A DNA stretch of 64,000 nucleotides from Gnetum montanum (taxonomy: Eukaryota; Streptophyta; Gnetopsida; Gnetales; Gnetaceae): NCBI GenBank assembly GCA_015680685.1, contig MNCI01004871.1:217204-281203 (forward strand). Direction: 5' to 3'. The position numbers were made by a program, and so were the translations under genes. Shown here piece after piece: positions 1 to 31,074 of this stretch (the first letter of the stretch is position 1; each line of letters opens with the position of its first letter). A model generated the notes under the pieces. That model was not told the DNA's origin. It searched no databases and was given only the letters and a program-made list of their open reading frames with translations.

Positions 1-109
1 CGAAAAGATTGCATATAGTGATACAGGATGTAATTGCATGCAGATGTCATGGTTTGTGCAAAGTTTAGCATTGCCTACATGCAATTAGTGTGCACAAGCG
101 ATTAACATA

Positions 110-3100
110 CAAAGATGCCTATATGTAGCAACCACACGACAGGAAGACACCCAGTGGTTGATAGCTGATCAAGAAAGTAGTTCACTCATATGCATAGAAC
201 CAACTGAGGGTTTGACTTGTGCTTGCATCGATATTATAGACACATTAGAGCAAGTTTACTGCCAACTTCCAAGTCTTAACCTTGAAAATATGAATTGGGG
301 GAAGTTGGAAATCCCTGAGAAATTTAAGTAAGAGCCCATCAAGCTGAAATCATTGCCCACTGGTATGGAATACACATTCCTTAAAAATGGAAAACTGGTA
401 ATTATCAACGCTAAGATTGCTCCTCAACAGAAAGAAGAACTGCTGAAAGTAATAAATAAATGGTCGAAAGCCTTCACTTGGTCATATCCTGAATTAACTA
501 GAATAGATCCTAGGATACGCCAACATAGAATTTACACTAACCCCTCCATGAAGCCTCAAGGACAATCGTAGAGGCAATTGAACCCTAAGCTGAAGCAAGT
601 AGTTAAGGAAGAAATCAAACAGCTTCTCAAGGTTCGGTTCATATACCCCATTGTTGATAGTGAATGGGTTAGTTATTGTGCCTAAAAAGGGAGGCAAATG
701 AAGGGTGTGCATAGATTTCAGGCTACTAAATATGGCAACATTCAAAGATCACTTTCCATTGCCATTTGTCGACCAAGTCTTAGACACCATCATAGGGCAT
801 CGCTATTACAGTTTTCTGGATGGATATGGTGAATATAACCCGATATAAATAGCCCCAGAAGACCAAGCCAAGACTACGTTCACCAATCCTTGGGGAATGT
901 TCGCATACAAATAGATGTAGTTTGGCTTGTGCAATGCCCCTGCAACATTTCAACGACTAGTTCTAAGCATATTCCAATAGTAGATAGGGAATAGTGTGGA
1001 GGTCTTTATGGATGACTTCTCCACTTATGGAGAAAACTTTGATCAAGCCTTGGATCGGTTGGAGCAAGTGTTAAAAAGATGTGTAGAAACCAATTTGAGG
1101 TTCAAATGGTAGAAAATTTGTTTGATGATCCCAGAAGGCGTAGTGCTAGGACACAAAATCTCACACATAGGGATAGAGGTAGACCCCGAGAAAATCAAAA
1201 TTATCCAAGGAATTACCCATCAACTAGAAACTGTCAAAGATGTTTGGTCATTCCTTGGACATACTAGCTACTATAGGGGATTTATTGAGAACTTTTCAAA
1301 GGTTGCCAAACCATTGGTGGAATTAACAAAAAAGGATGTACCTTTCGAGTGGACCAAGGAATGTGAATTAGCTTTCCAAACTCTGAAACAGAAGTTAGTA
1401 GAAACACCCATTCTACAAGCTCCTGACTGGTCCAAACCATTCCATATCATGACTGACGCGTCCAACTATTCTTTAGGAGTCGTACTTACATAGTTAGATG
1501 ATCAAAAGAATCCTTATTACATCCACTGTGCAAGTGGAAGTATCACTGGTGCACAACTTAACTACACTACCATAGAGAAAGAATTAATGGTTGTAGTGTT
1601 TGTACTAGAAAATTTTAGACACAACCTATTGGGATATAAATTATATATACATACAGATCATTGTGCAATCCAGTTCCTCATGAATAAGCCAATGGTAAGT
1701 CCTCGTATCATACGATGACTTGTAATCTTACAAGAGTTTGATTTAACAATGGTCGATCACAAGGGCACTGAGAATGTAGTTGCTAATCATTTATCTTGGT
1801 TACGATGGAACAACAAAGAGGATGAGTATCCAATTTCTGATCATTTCCTTGATGAATTCCTCTTTGTTGGTGTAGTGAGTAATCAATCACCCACAGAGAT
1901 AAATTGGTACAGTAGCATTCTTACCTATCTCCTCACCCAACAAACACCACAAGAGTTAAACCTTAAGAAGAAACAACAATTTCTTCACTGAGCCAAGTAC
2001 TTTATGGAGATTAATGGGCAACTTTACAAAGTGTGTCCTGATGGTTTGGTTTGATGGTGTGTTCCCGATATAGATCAACTGTGAGTTCTTCAAGATGCTC
2101 ATGAGGGTCCTTGTGGGGGTTATTATGCTAGGAGACGAACGAACATCAAGATCCTGCTTGCAAGATATTATTGGCCTACATTATTTTGGGATGCCCATTG
2201 TTTCATCCAATATTGTGAGCGTTGTCAACGTGATGGGGGAATGACTGCTAAAATGGAGGGTCCGCAACAATGGATTCAACCATTAGAACCCTTCGACATT
2301 TGGGAAATTGATTTTATGGGGCTAATTACACTAATGTCCAATGGAAAAGCTTATATTATTATTGTCGTTGATTACCTAACAAAATGGGTTGAAGCAGCTA
2401 CTGTTAAAGATTGTACATCATCTACAGTAGCACGATTTGTTCAACAAAAAATCATAAATAGGTTTGGTGTGCCGCGTGCACTTATTTTAGACAATGGTAC
2501 ATACTTCACAAGTGCAGCTTTTCAGAAATTAATGCAATGCTTAGGGGTTGACCATAAATTGACTACACCATACCACCCCCAAGCGAATGATCAAGTAGAA
2601 GTTACCAACAGGGAGATTACGAAGATATTGACAAGAACCATTAGCAAGTTTAGGTTAGACTGGAGCACTAAACTAAATGATGCTCTTTGGACATATGGCT
2701 CCACATGGAAACTCCCTATAGGCTACTCTCCCTATGAGTTAGTGTACGGTAAATTACCAACGCTTCCCATTCAAACTGAGCTCCATACACTATCCACGAC
2801 ATGTGACCTCAACCTTGACCTTGATCTAGCATAGAAACAATGGTTAGTAACCCTTAACTTGCTAGATGAAAATCGATTAGCTACCCTGTCATCTAACGAA
2901 TTGCACAAGGCCTTCAATAAACAACGTCATGACCTAAGAATTAGGAAAGTTAAATATTAGCTAGGAGATAAGGTTCTCTACAGGAATCCCACACATGTGC
3001 CACAACGTACTAAATTTCAAACATTGTGGGAAGGACCTTATATTATTTATGCAACTTTTCCTTCAGGGGCCATGACAATATACAAACCTGAGAGTTCGAA

Positions 3101-3144
3101 TAAAAAACATTTGCTCAACATGCAACAAACCAAACCTTTCTAGG
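110..3144 (+). pseudogene. Degenerate pol of element A (RT, RNase H, integrase)
   Basis: RT covers about 353-1060: palm motif YSFLDGY near 810-830, FGLCNAPATFQR near 921-956 and the catalytic FMDD at 1005-1016, a variant of YVDD. RNase H covers about 1440-1790, with TDAS near 1453 and the later HTDH near 1651. The integrase zinc region (HEGPCGG, then CERCQRDG) is near 2100-2240. The core at about 2280-2780 shows the DDE residues in DFMG, LILDNGT and VEVTNRE. Stops interrupt it at about 568, 847, 912, 1491, 1717, 1989, 2053, 2832 and 2958. Many are readable as W, R or Q codons changed by C-to-T on one strand. A weak tether-like tail follows to about 3140. Confidence 0.85.
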
Positions 3145-5179
3145 AGCTTAGGAAAGCCAGTACACATGCTACCTCTCTTGATGGACAACCTTGCTCACTA
3201 TTTCGGATCCTCCTTCTAACTTAGTCATGGGGCAGATGGCCACCTATGCTAACCATTCTAGGCCCTCATTTATTTTTAAATTTTTGTTTTACACATTTTT
3301 TGTTTTACACATTCTTTCAACTTTTCTTATTTTTTTTACACCATCGTTCATGTTTTTACTGTTTCTTTGTTTGCTTGCTTGACTTTTATTCATCATCTAA
3401 TAAGTGCTCATAATGGTGGATTGAATTATATCATATTTATTGCTAATGTTTGGTTTTTACTTTTGAATCAGGATGCTGATATTAAGGTATGGTTCTTTTG
3501 GTAAAACAGGCAATGAGTCCGCGCCATCCACTCATCCATACAACTCTATGATCTCCTTTGGCTTGGAACTATACAGTCCCCTTTTTCTAAGTAAACTTGT
3601 TAATGAATTGGTGGTTGGGTATTTTTCCAACCAAGGAAAGACTCAAAGGATGAAAAGGGTGTGACTTTAAGGGGATTAAATGCATTGGTGTTGGCCATTC
3701 TCTTAGGTGCTTGGATGCTTTTTCTTGGGTTTTCTGCCATTCTGACATTGTTCAAATATTAGGAAGCTGAGTGAATAAAAATAAGTCTTTACATGGTGTG
3801 GTTCTCACGCATAAACATCAAAAAAGAGAGAGAGAGAAAAGAGAAAAAGGTGAGAATTCAAAGTACACCTCTTAGACATAATAAAGCAATATGGGCTACA
3901 AGCGCTGGTTATGGCACTAGAAAGACATGTTACCCATGGCTAAAGGTTCCCTCTAACTAAGGCCCTTTCTCTCTTCCTACTTCTCCATCTCACTCTCCTT
4001 GGGATGGTGGTCACTCTTTGTGGAAGCATTCTTGTTGCCTCAAGAGGATGGATTGGCCAAGTGTATTGATGTGAGGTCATTGAATGTGGTTGGTTTGAGT
4101 CTGGATTTGGAATGAGTTCTACTCAATTATGTTAACCATGAAATACACAAGGGGCTTTCCACAACCTTGTTCTTGGGATTCCATTCCATTCTCTCCTCTC
4201 CATCTATCTTCCCATTTTCCATGTCATTGCTGGTTTTATCATTAGTCTGTTTTGGGTTAATGCATGGTTTTTCTTTGGTGAATTCTTGTGGGTAAATTTT
4301 TAACTCTTGCTTCCAAATGACATTCCTAGAGCCTACGGACTCTTTGGTTTGTGGGTTTTTTAGGGCATAAAGGACATGAGCCTGCTTTGGGGAAGACCCA
4401 CTGGCATTTCTTTTTGGTGAAATTATTAACTTCTTTCCCTTAAAAATTTCCTGTAATCAATCATTTTTTATTTCATCCCCATCCATGACATCCATTTTAT
4501 TAGCGTTGTCGTTGATATTTTTCATCTTTCTTTTTCCTCATGTTTTTCCATCTTATAGCTACTGGAGGTTTACTCTTAGTCGTGGGGATCGTGGCACAAA
4601 TTTTTCAATTTTTTCCATTTTACTAATTGCCTAACCCCTACACCTTAGGTAGTTGCTAGTGATAAATCTTCGAATCAGTTTCTACCATAACCACAACTTA
4701 GCCAATGCACTTTATATTGAAGCAAGGTATCAATTGCATTGTGGATTATCTATCCTTGCTCATTTGTGACTGTGTTGTGTGTGCAGATGGCGATCATACA
4801 AACAATGGACTAGGCTTGGAGGAAGCACTCAGGATGGACCAGAACTAGAGCATTTATAAAAGGAGCAAGTTTGGTGGTATGGCTATGGATAAACAACAGA
4901 AGGCGCAATCTCGGCATTGGTGGAAACATGCTCCATCTTCTTGCTCTCTCTCTTTTTCTCTTCGAGCTACCAAATAAAGGCTTGGATGTCATTTATGTAC
5001 GAGTGTTCACCACAATGGTCATGAACACTAATGTTGTAATATGATTATTGATCCATTCACTGGGCATGTTGAGTCTGTCATCCCATTCCACTGTCCATTG
5101 TCAATTAGTCAATAATCCCATACCTTCCCAATATTTTATAAGGAACTCAAGGACGAGTTTTCATTCAGTCGTGGGAGTA
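3145..5179 (+). other. Long 3' non-coding spacer of element A, ending in a polypurine tract
   Basis: No sense-strand frame of note. The segment is shared, block by block, with 49800-51745 (element D) and 55160-57078 (element B), for example the ACACATTTTT-rich stretch, the CTCTAACTAAGGCCCTT block and the TCATGGGGG tract. The last bases before the LTR (GTGGGAGTA at 5171-5179) occupy the place of a polypurine tract; B and D have the cleaner ATGGGGGTA there. An antisense frame inside it is listed separately. Confidence 0.7.
4130..4456 (-). pseudogene. Conserved antisense reading frame in the 3' spacer of element A
   Basis: Reading the minus strand leftwards from 4456 gives 109 codons without a stop, with the recognisable block RNASGSSPKQAH. 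The same block occurs on the minus strand of D (RNVSGSSPKKAH, within 50829-51071) and more degraded in B (around 56230-56330). Beyond the stop at 4127-4129 the frame stays protein-like, with further stops where the relatives also have stops. Antisense ORFs between integrase and 3' LTR are known in the Tat lineage. I do not recognise this product, and whether it was ever translated is inference. Confidence 0.45.
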
Positions 5180-6177
5180 TGATGAGAGCGATTACTCTAG
5201 CAGTTACTCTAATTAGTAGAGTGGTTACTCTAGTGGTTACTTTAGTAGTTATTCTAATTATTAGAGTGGTTACTCTAGTGGTTACTTTAGTAGTTATTCT
5301 AATTATTAGAGTTATTACTCTAGCAGTTATTCTATTATTATAGTGGTTACTCTAGCGGTTACTTTAGTTGTTATTCTAATTATTAGAGCGGTTACTCTAA
5401 TTATTAGAGTAGTTACTCCCAGGTTTATAAGTACAGTGCCCAAGCACACAATTTGGAAAAAATCTTTTAGCAGTCAAGTAGCAAAACTCTTGGAGTTAGT
5501 TTGAAAGTTAGAGTATTTTCCAAGTGCCTACTGTAGGAGGTCTAAGTGTGAATGGATCTTTATTCGAGCATTGTGTACTTGAGCACACCTTCTGTATTGC
5601 AATAAAGACGAGCTCTTTGATTCATCCTTGCATCACTTGAGATTTGTTTTCTTACACATTTCTTTATTTTATTTTCTTATGCATTTATTTTATTTTTTGC
5701 ACTTTACATATCTATTATTAGCATAACAATTCATTTTGATCAATTAAGCAAATCATTAAATTACACAAGCACGACCACTTCGAGCATGCGTGTAATGCTT
5801 GGTAAACCAGTAACGATTAGAGTTTGGTAATCCCAGCAGTGTTGCACTGGTTCAGGATGTTTACGGAAAGTGGGAACGGATGCTGATGTTAGGATTATTT
5901 AGAACTTAGTTAATGAATAGTTAAGTTAAATTAGTCACTTAGTTACCTCTCTCCTTCCCTACTAGCACAGGACATAAAAACATAAAAGCTATAAAAATCA
6001 TTTGCCTCAAGCTTACTTAACCATACAATCATGACATACAAGTAAGCTTGGGAAGACAACGATCAACCAACCCATCCTTATTCCACAAGGGCGCGTAAGC
6101 GCTAAGTCCTTGGAATTCAACCAAATCGTGCGTGAAACACTCGTATTCATATGGTTGAGCGACCTCACCGCTCATCA
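5180..6177 (+). repeat. 3' LTR of element A (998 bp)
   Basis: It starts TGATGAG (5180-5186) and ends CTCATCA (6171-6177), a perfect 7-bp terminal inverted repeat with canonical TG/CA ends. The U3 holds a 45-bp tandem repeat. A TATA-like TTTATAAG lies near 5414, and an AATAAAG signal near 5601 marks R/U5. The right half is clearly homologous to the LTR right halves of B and D. The base after 6177 begins flanking DNA with no primer binding site, which identifies it as the 3' LTR. Confidence 0.9.
5221..5408 (+). repeat. 45-bp tandem repeat in the U3 of the element A LTR
   Basis: Two identical 45-bp units at 5221-5265 and 5266-5310 are followed by a partial unit at 5311-5342, a third 45-bp unit with four or so changes at 5343-5387, and a 21-bp remnant to 5408. 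Each unit is built from short GGTTACTCTAG-like pieces and an ATTCTAATTATTAGA dyad. It sits just upstream of the TATA-like box, where U3 enhancers normally lie. Confidence 0.85.
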
Positions 6178-6229
6178 ATTTACCTCCAAGATATATAGTC
6201 AAATTAGAAAATATAGAACTCAATACTAC

Positions 6230-6300
6230 TCACTAGAATCAAACTCATAAGTTGGAGCTTTCAAATCAAGAGTCTTACCACTAAGCTAATACCTCATTAT
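6230..6300 (-). mobile_element. SINE-like or tRNA-derived fragment, antisense
   Basis: On the minus strand the piece has a box A-like TTAGCTTAGTGGTAA (6275-6289) and a degenerate box B-like AGTTTGATTCT (6235-6245), spaced as in a tRNA-derived promoter. A second copy with the same geometry lies at 29745-29848. No A-tail or target duplication is clear here, so it may be a fragment. Confidence 0.4.
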
Positions 6301-7179
6301 TTATGGTAAAATTATATTGGATTCTAACACCTCTTCATATAGCTAATGTATACTTTGGTAGAACTTGAGTAGAACATAATAGTGTATTAGCATTTTTCTT
6401 AAGATAAAATTTTTAACTTACACAATCATAAGGTACATGCTTTAACTAAGTGAGGAATGTCTCATTGACAAAAGAATGCTTTAGATGGTATTAAACTATT
6501 TGTTATACAACCTTTACACAATTTGTAATGATTTAATGGTTAATACCTTGGCTCATAATATAAAGATGCATGTTTTAGCCTATTTCATTTGTCCATTAAT
6601 AATTCTTCAAAATTTAAATATTGGTATTATTGAAATCAAAATTGAAACTTTATTATACTTATGTAAACCTGAAGGATCTATTGGACAAATGAACTTGTGG
6701 AAAATACACTAGTAGCAATAAATCTAAAGTATAATAGATATGTCCAATATTCATGTAACTTTAACAGATATTTTATATAATTCCTTAAAACTACGATCAA
6801 TAGCTTGAATAACTCATATAAATACTGACTAAAGATTTATCATTTCTTTGGAAAGAAATTTGTTTTGTAACATTTTAATAATACATGTTCGTCTTATACT
6901 ATTTGCAATAAATAGAATTGACATTTTTTGTCTTCATGCTGTTGATTGTTCCATCTTATGGTTTCAATTTATAGATGGTGTGGTCCCATTGTTACTCAGC
7001 TAATTAGTACTCTTATGAATATTCGAAATTGTTGCATGTAGATATTCTATTTCATCATGTTTACCACCTCTAATATTTTGCTAGTAAAATTGAAGCTATT
7101 ATTATATTTGTATGTTATTTTGTCATATATCTAAAACTTTCTTTGTAACAAGTCTCCAAGCTTGTTTTGAAGTTAGTAT

Positions 7180-7990
7180 TAGATTAATATTATCAACACC
7201 CCATTTTTGCAACTACAATCATCCTTTATGGAACTACCCCTATTGTTAAGATATTTAGATGATCTCTCTTGAGATCTTCTTATTATTTTTATTACTCAAG
7301 TAGAATTTTAAGAATTGATATGTTGCTCTAGTTTCCAATGGCAACAAGTTAGCTTCTAATAAAATTATTGTATATAGGATTTAAGTTTTCACGTTGAATT
7401 CATCCAACAAGAAATGTTTTTGAAGTTTTTCAATTTTCTTCCATGATTTTTAATTATGATTTGGACTCTACACTACACATTGATAAAGCATTGTAGCTTG
7501 TACAATTGTTTGAAAAAAATATTTTTGGATTGTCCAAGTCCAAATATTGTGGTTGTTACATTTATTTTTCATTGTATAGAAAGTCTTCTAGCCTTTTGCA
7601 ACTTGCTATATGCTCCCACTTATAATTCTAAGACCATTCTACTCCTAACATATGTATGTATCCACTTATTATTTAGGCGGAAAGTGTAACCTCTCTTATT
7701 AGTTCTACAAATTAACACTTTTGTTTTGTCAACATTTAACTTCATTTTTATATATTCACAAAATTTTTGTAGGTGATGCAACATTATTTTTAGCCTTATT
7801 TTTGAATTTGCAATTAGTGCTACATCATTTACAAGGATTAAAAGTTGTATCCATGATTGATCTACTTTAATAACATGATTTGTAGGTACCTCTTTAATCC
7901 ACTCTTTTAGTTATTCCTCCATAACTATTAGTCTTTTTCTTTAGATTGTCTCTTTTATGTTGTTGATTTGATGTACTCTAATATTTTATT
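7180..7990 (-). mobile_element. Degenerate LINE reverse transcriptase fragment, antisense
   Basis: The minus strand of about 7700-7845 reads through a palm-like VNDVALIANS (from an ancestral ADD motif) into FCEYIKMKLNVDKTKV, the wording typical of the C-terminal part of plant LINE RTs. Continuing leftwards, frameshifted text keeps the expected order of LINE C-terminal peptides to about 7200. The clade is uncertain and the limits approximate. Confidence 0.5.
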
Positions 7991-8559
7991 TTTTTAATTA
8001 TTATTCTTTTTTGGGATTGGAGACCCCCTCCCACAAAACAACATTCTAGTTTATTAATAAAAATACCAAACAATGTTAGTGAAAGATGACACTCTTAATT
8101 TATTCCTATATTACGATAAAACACATAAGATTTTGTAATTTCTTAGTATTTTAATTCAAAAATTATAAATAGAATTAAAATTTTATTATTATAATCATTG
8201 CATTACATTGCATTATTGACAATAATGAACTCATTTCTTTATTTGTAAAATAAATCATTTTATTAGTAGTCTGTTATAACTCAATGTCCAATTCTTGACT
8301 TATCTGTACATTCGGAATGGACATTTACATGTTCTTTTCCACATAGAGTAACCAAAAAATTGATTCGTTGAATTTTAAAATGTGTTTTTGTCAAAGCTAT
8401 ACAATGCAATTTTGATTTACGCTACCAAATTTACCAAATTTTCCGATGCGTATAACAAACTCATGTAGAACTTAATCAAACATGCTACTTGCAAACCATA
8501 ACACTTATCTCGTATTGCAAATCATAAAACTTACCCTCTAGCTACGAAAATGATTCCTA

Positions 8560-8737
8560 ACCAACAGCATTAGGGCCTTTCACGTAGCAAAATCATCCAA
8601 GAAATGAGAGTAATCACGGGATGGCCAAGTTTGCCCATTATTAAGCATAGAGGAGTTTAATGTAAAGTCAGCGATAGCAGTTTCTGCAAATTGATTTAGC
8701 AGAGCACCAGCGATCGGCGAAGAAGAAATCTTCGGCA
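8560..8737 (+). promoter_or_regulatory. Presumed core promoter and 5' UTR of the complex I gene
   Basis: No clear TATA box is seen just upstream of the ATG. GGGCC at about 8573 and GCCCA at about 8633 resemble, but do not exactly match, the TGGGCY site II elements common in promoters of nuclear genes for plant respiratory-chain subunits. The 5' UTR is probably the purine-rich AGAAGAAAT stretch just before the start. This placement is inference; no transcription start can be read from sequence. Confidence 0.3.
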
Positions 8738-27863
<19,126 letters not shown>

Positions 27864-29744
27864 TCTTAGCTGTATTTTTTATTTAAATTTGAAGATGAGG
27901 ACATTTAGACCTTTCTCTTTGATTGGATTGACGTACCTGTAATAGAATGGCCATTCAAGGGAGTTGCATTAACATGGTAAAAACAAACAAATTAGGTACC
28001 TGTAAAATCTCTAAGGGTTTGCTGGCTGATCTTGTATCTGGAAGTTGGCATCTTTTTATATGGTTAAATAATTTTGCCGACGTTTCAGTTTAAAGTATTT
28101 TCTTATGTTACGAGAAACCAAGATGTTTTTAACAGAGTATGTTGTCCAGAGCATAACACTCTGTTACTCAGCGTGTTTACATGATTTTGATAAATCTTGG
28201 ACCGGTAAAACTACTGTGTCAAAATTTGTCAAACTTGCCTGCAGTTTACCCAAGTTGGTTCGATAGATTAAATATATTTTTTATTTTATTGAATAAAATA
28301 ATTTTATGAAAAGATTACACAATTACATTACAAGTATGTTTGCATTTGAAGTGTGATTTTTTTTTTTGAATTATTCGTGTTTTATAGAAATGTGACTTAC
28401 CATTGATTAAGCGATGCATATTTTATTTATGTTTTATTGTCTTTAAGCCCACTGCGAGCTTGAAGCCTGGGAGGACGATTAATTTGATATTTAAAATCCT
28501 TTTGATGTAGTATGCTAACGGAACAAACGATCAGTAAAAAGGTGGATTTACATAAACCGACCATTGAAAAAACTTAAATATCATTGGATGACTTGGATTT
28601 TTTTTTCAAAATACTCTTTTCAATTATTGTTTCAAGTTTTCTGTATTACTTAGATTGCAGGTGCTGTACCAATTTCGTGGTTACATTAGTTTTGGACTTC
28701 TCACCGTTTTAGTTTTTTTGAAATTCATTTGGGGGTTCTCTTTTGAAATTCATTGAAAGATAAAGCATAGGCATGAACTGGCAGAGCGGTCTGGCCAGCG
28801 TGATGTGATGACATGGAAGGATAGTTTTGATTAACGGTGTTTCTGGTTTATGTGTTTACAAGTTGGGTGCCTTTTTAATTGGTGGTAATGGATCAGAAAA
28901 AATAATAATTAAAAAAATTTAGAATGTATTACATCAACATAGAAAAGAGAGTTCAGACAAAAAGCTCAATGGTTATGCGATGTGATACTAATCCTGAAAA
29001 AATTTGCCTATAGAATAGGAAAATGATTAGAGCTTTCCTTGGAAGCTTCTTTACAGCTTTTCACTTTTTAGAGGGTTTCTTGTAAAAAGGAGAATACTCT
29101 TCAAAGAAAATGAAAGCATTAATTATAAATAATAAAAGAATCAGAACAGAAGTTGATAGTGTCTTGAATTTGATTTTCAACAAAAAGAAACTAAAATTAC
29201 ATGAAACAGATTAATTGTGTAGCTTTCATTGGAAGCTTTTTTGGTTGAAGTTGTAATTTAAAAACATACTTGAGAATATGATATTTAACCCTTGAAGAGG
29301 TTATAGTTATATTTTTGCTCCTGAAAAATGGTGTGCTTTCAAATAGAATAGAAAATTAGTGGTTGAAAACATCAAATTACGTAGAAAGGAAGTAGACAAA
29401 TTAGGTTGATCACCATGAATGATATGATTGTAGGCATACATTGTTTTTCAAATTTGTTTAAGAATTGAGAACTAGGAATGAAAATGGTTAGACAAAAAAG
29501 AAGATAGTGAAGAAAGTATTAAAATACTAAATGTTATTATTATTTGTTGTTGTTTTGTTTTGTTTTATTTTGCCTAAGTCTATTTCTTAAAAGGAGCATT
29601 CAAATGTTATCTCCATCAATGCATTTTGCAACTCATTTTGTTGAGAGAGAAATACCATACTTATAATAATGAATGAACTTGAAATTTTCTCTTCCATTGA
29701 GACCCTTTGGATCTATCGGACCCATTTTAGAATTCCCTTAAGGA
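27864..29744. other. 3' UTR and downstream flank of the complex I gene
   Basis: The 3' UTR begins after the TAG at 27861. Candidate poly(A) signals are weak near the stop (AATAGA at about 27942); a plain AATAAAATAA lies at about 28291, perhaps too distant. The remainder is AT-rich with no recognisable frame or element. Confidence 0.5.
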
Positions 29745-29848
29745 TTTTTTTTTTTTAAATTATAACTTAGTATTGACTAATAGAATTGAACTTGTGATGT
29801 AGGAATACTAAGCTAGATCCTTATCACTAAGTTAACACCTCATTGTTA
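29745..29848 (-). mobile_element. SINE-like element with A-tail, antisense
   Basis: A 12-T run on the plus strand (29745-29756) is the A-tail of a minus-strand unit. That strand then reads a box B-like AAGTTCAATTCT (29781-29792) and a box A-like TTAACTTAGTGATAAGG (29818-29834), ending TGAGGTG. Box order, spacing and start match the fragment at 6230-6300. No target duplication is certain. Confidence 0.5.
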
Positions 29849-29947
29849 TAAAATTAAAATTGAACCTTAGACCCATTAATACCAAAGATTATGTGCTTAT
29901 GTTATTAATGAGGCAAAGTTCTCCATCTTTCTTGCTAGTAGTGCGAA

Positions 29948-31050
29948 TATCAATGTGGAGGAGTGTGGGGATTTCTCCTTACCTTGGAAACTTTTTCCCT
30001 AGTGTGGAAACTACATGCCCCTAACATGGAGGCCACAAGAGCCAAATTTGATCACTCCATGCATTCCAACGTTGACTAACCACTTTAGCAAGGATGGCAG
30101 AAGGCTTAGCATTGAATATCTATCTTTAGCATAGAAGGTGTGTGCCTCCATTACTATTTATAGTAAATGGAATGGCTATGGAGAGAAGGAACTTGCTATA
30201 TATGGTAACCCCCCAAATTTGGGCACCCATCTCACCTACATGAGGTAAAGATTTGTAGCAATTTGGTAGACAATTTGCAGCCATTTTGCAGCCAAATTAA
30301 AGCCCAATCATAGCCATTTTGTAGCACCATTCATGGCCTAGAACCTATAAAAGCCAACCTTAAACATCATTTAGAAGTTTCAATTTTTTGGCACTTGAAT
30401 ACATTGAGCATACATACATTTTTCCAAGTAATAATTCCACACTTGGGCATGTTCAAGCACTCAAGGGCTCTTGCAATTTCCCACGTTTGCATTCTCTTGA
30501 ACCCTAGCATAGAAGCATTATCACCCTAAGAGTTGTGAACTTTTGGTGTCAACGTTGCATTTTTTGGGCTTTCAAACCCTAGTGTGGAGCAATTTGGCAG
30601 CCAAATTTTTCACTTTTCTCATTCTCAGTAGTAATCCAAATTGCAAATCTATAGTTTGTAGCAAAGGAGATTTGAATGCATCAGGAGTGACTTGGTATCA
30701 AGATCATGGAGCAGATTACATTGGCTTTAACGGGCCTTGAACTCTTGCCTCAATGAATCCTTCTTTGCTCTCTCATAGGAATTTCTTGTACACATTTTTC
30801 AAACTTTTCCTTTATTATTTTAATAAAGTTTTAAAATTTCATTTTTTGTGTGCACTTTGCATTTGTTTTCCATTCTATAGATTTGTAATTTTTTCATTAT
30901 TATTTGCATCATTAAAGTCCTTGGTTGATTTGCCAAACTAGCCAGGCCACCCTGAATCCCATTTTTTTTGAAGGTCTTAGGGATTTAGGATTGAGGTTGT
31001 TGTGCTGGATCTATTAGTTCTTCTAGCGATTGATTTTTTCGATTGCAATA
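29948..31050 (+). repeat. LTR1 of element C (5' LTR, left end truncated or altered)
   Basis: Similar throughout to 61030-62118. Shared features include the paired CTAGTGTGGAAAC and CATGGAGGCC blocks, TATA-like TACTATTTATAGTAAATGG near 30150 and GCTATATATGGTAAC near 30193, and the end GATTGCAATAGTTTTC before the primer site. Left of about 29948 the similarity stops, so some 55 bp of the LTR start seem missing or replaced. Confidence 0.7.
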
Positions 31051-31056
31051 GTTTTC

Positions 31057-31074
31057 TTGGTGCTAGAAGGAGGG
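31057..31074 (+). promoter_or_regulatory. Primer binding site-like sequence of element C
   Basis: TTGGTGCTAGAAGGAGGG begins six bases after the LTR end; TGG opens it as expected for pairing with a tRNA CCA end. The identical string occurs at 62125-62142 after LTR2. I do not assign the tRNA with certainty; arginine tRNA primers are known in this lineage. Confidence 0.6.

Larger units (their letters stand above)
1..6177 (+). mobile_element. Element A: Athila-like Ty3/gypsy retrotransposon, 5' part outside window
   Basis: The segment reads, in order, a protease-RT linker, reverse transcriptase, RNase H, integrase, a 2-kb non-coding spacer, a purine-rich tract and a terminal LTR. The order RT-RNase H-integrase defines Ty3/gypsy. 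The integrase wording (WEIDFMG, then VVDYLTKWVEA) and the long 3' spacer fit the Athila/Tat branch. The LTR at the right end is not followed by a primer binding site, so it is the 3' LTR and the 5' half lies left of the window. Numerous stops make it non-functional. The same family supplies elements B and D. Confidence 0.85.

Noticed and set aside
6029-6223. 64-codon minus-strand frame
   Set aside because: Lies across the end of the LTR of A and its flank; no related frame in the LTRs of B or D.
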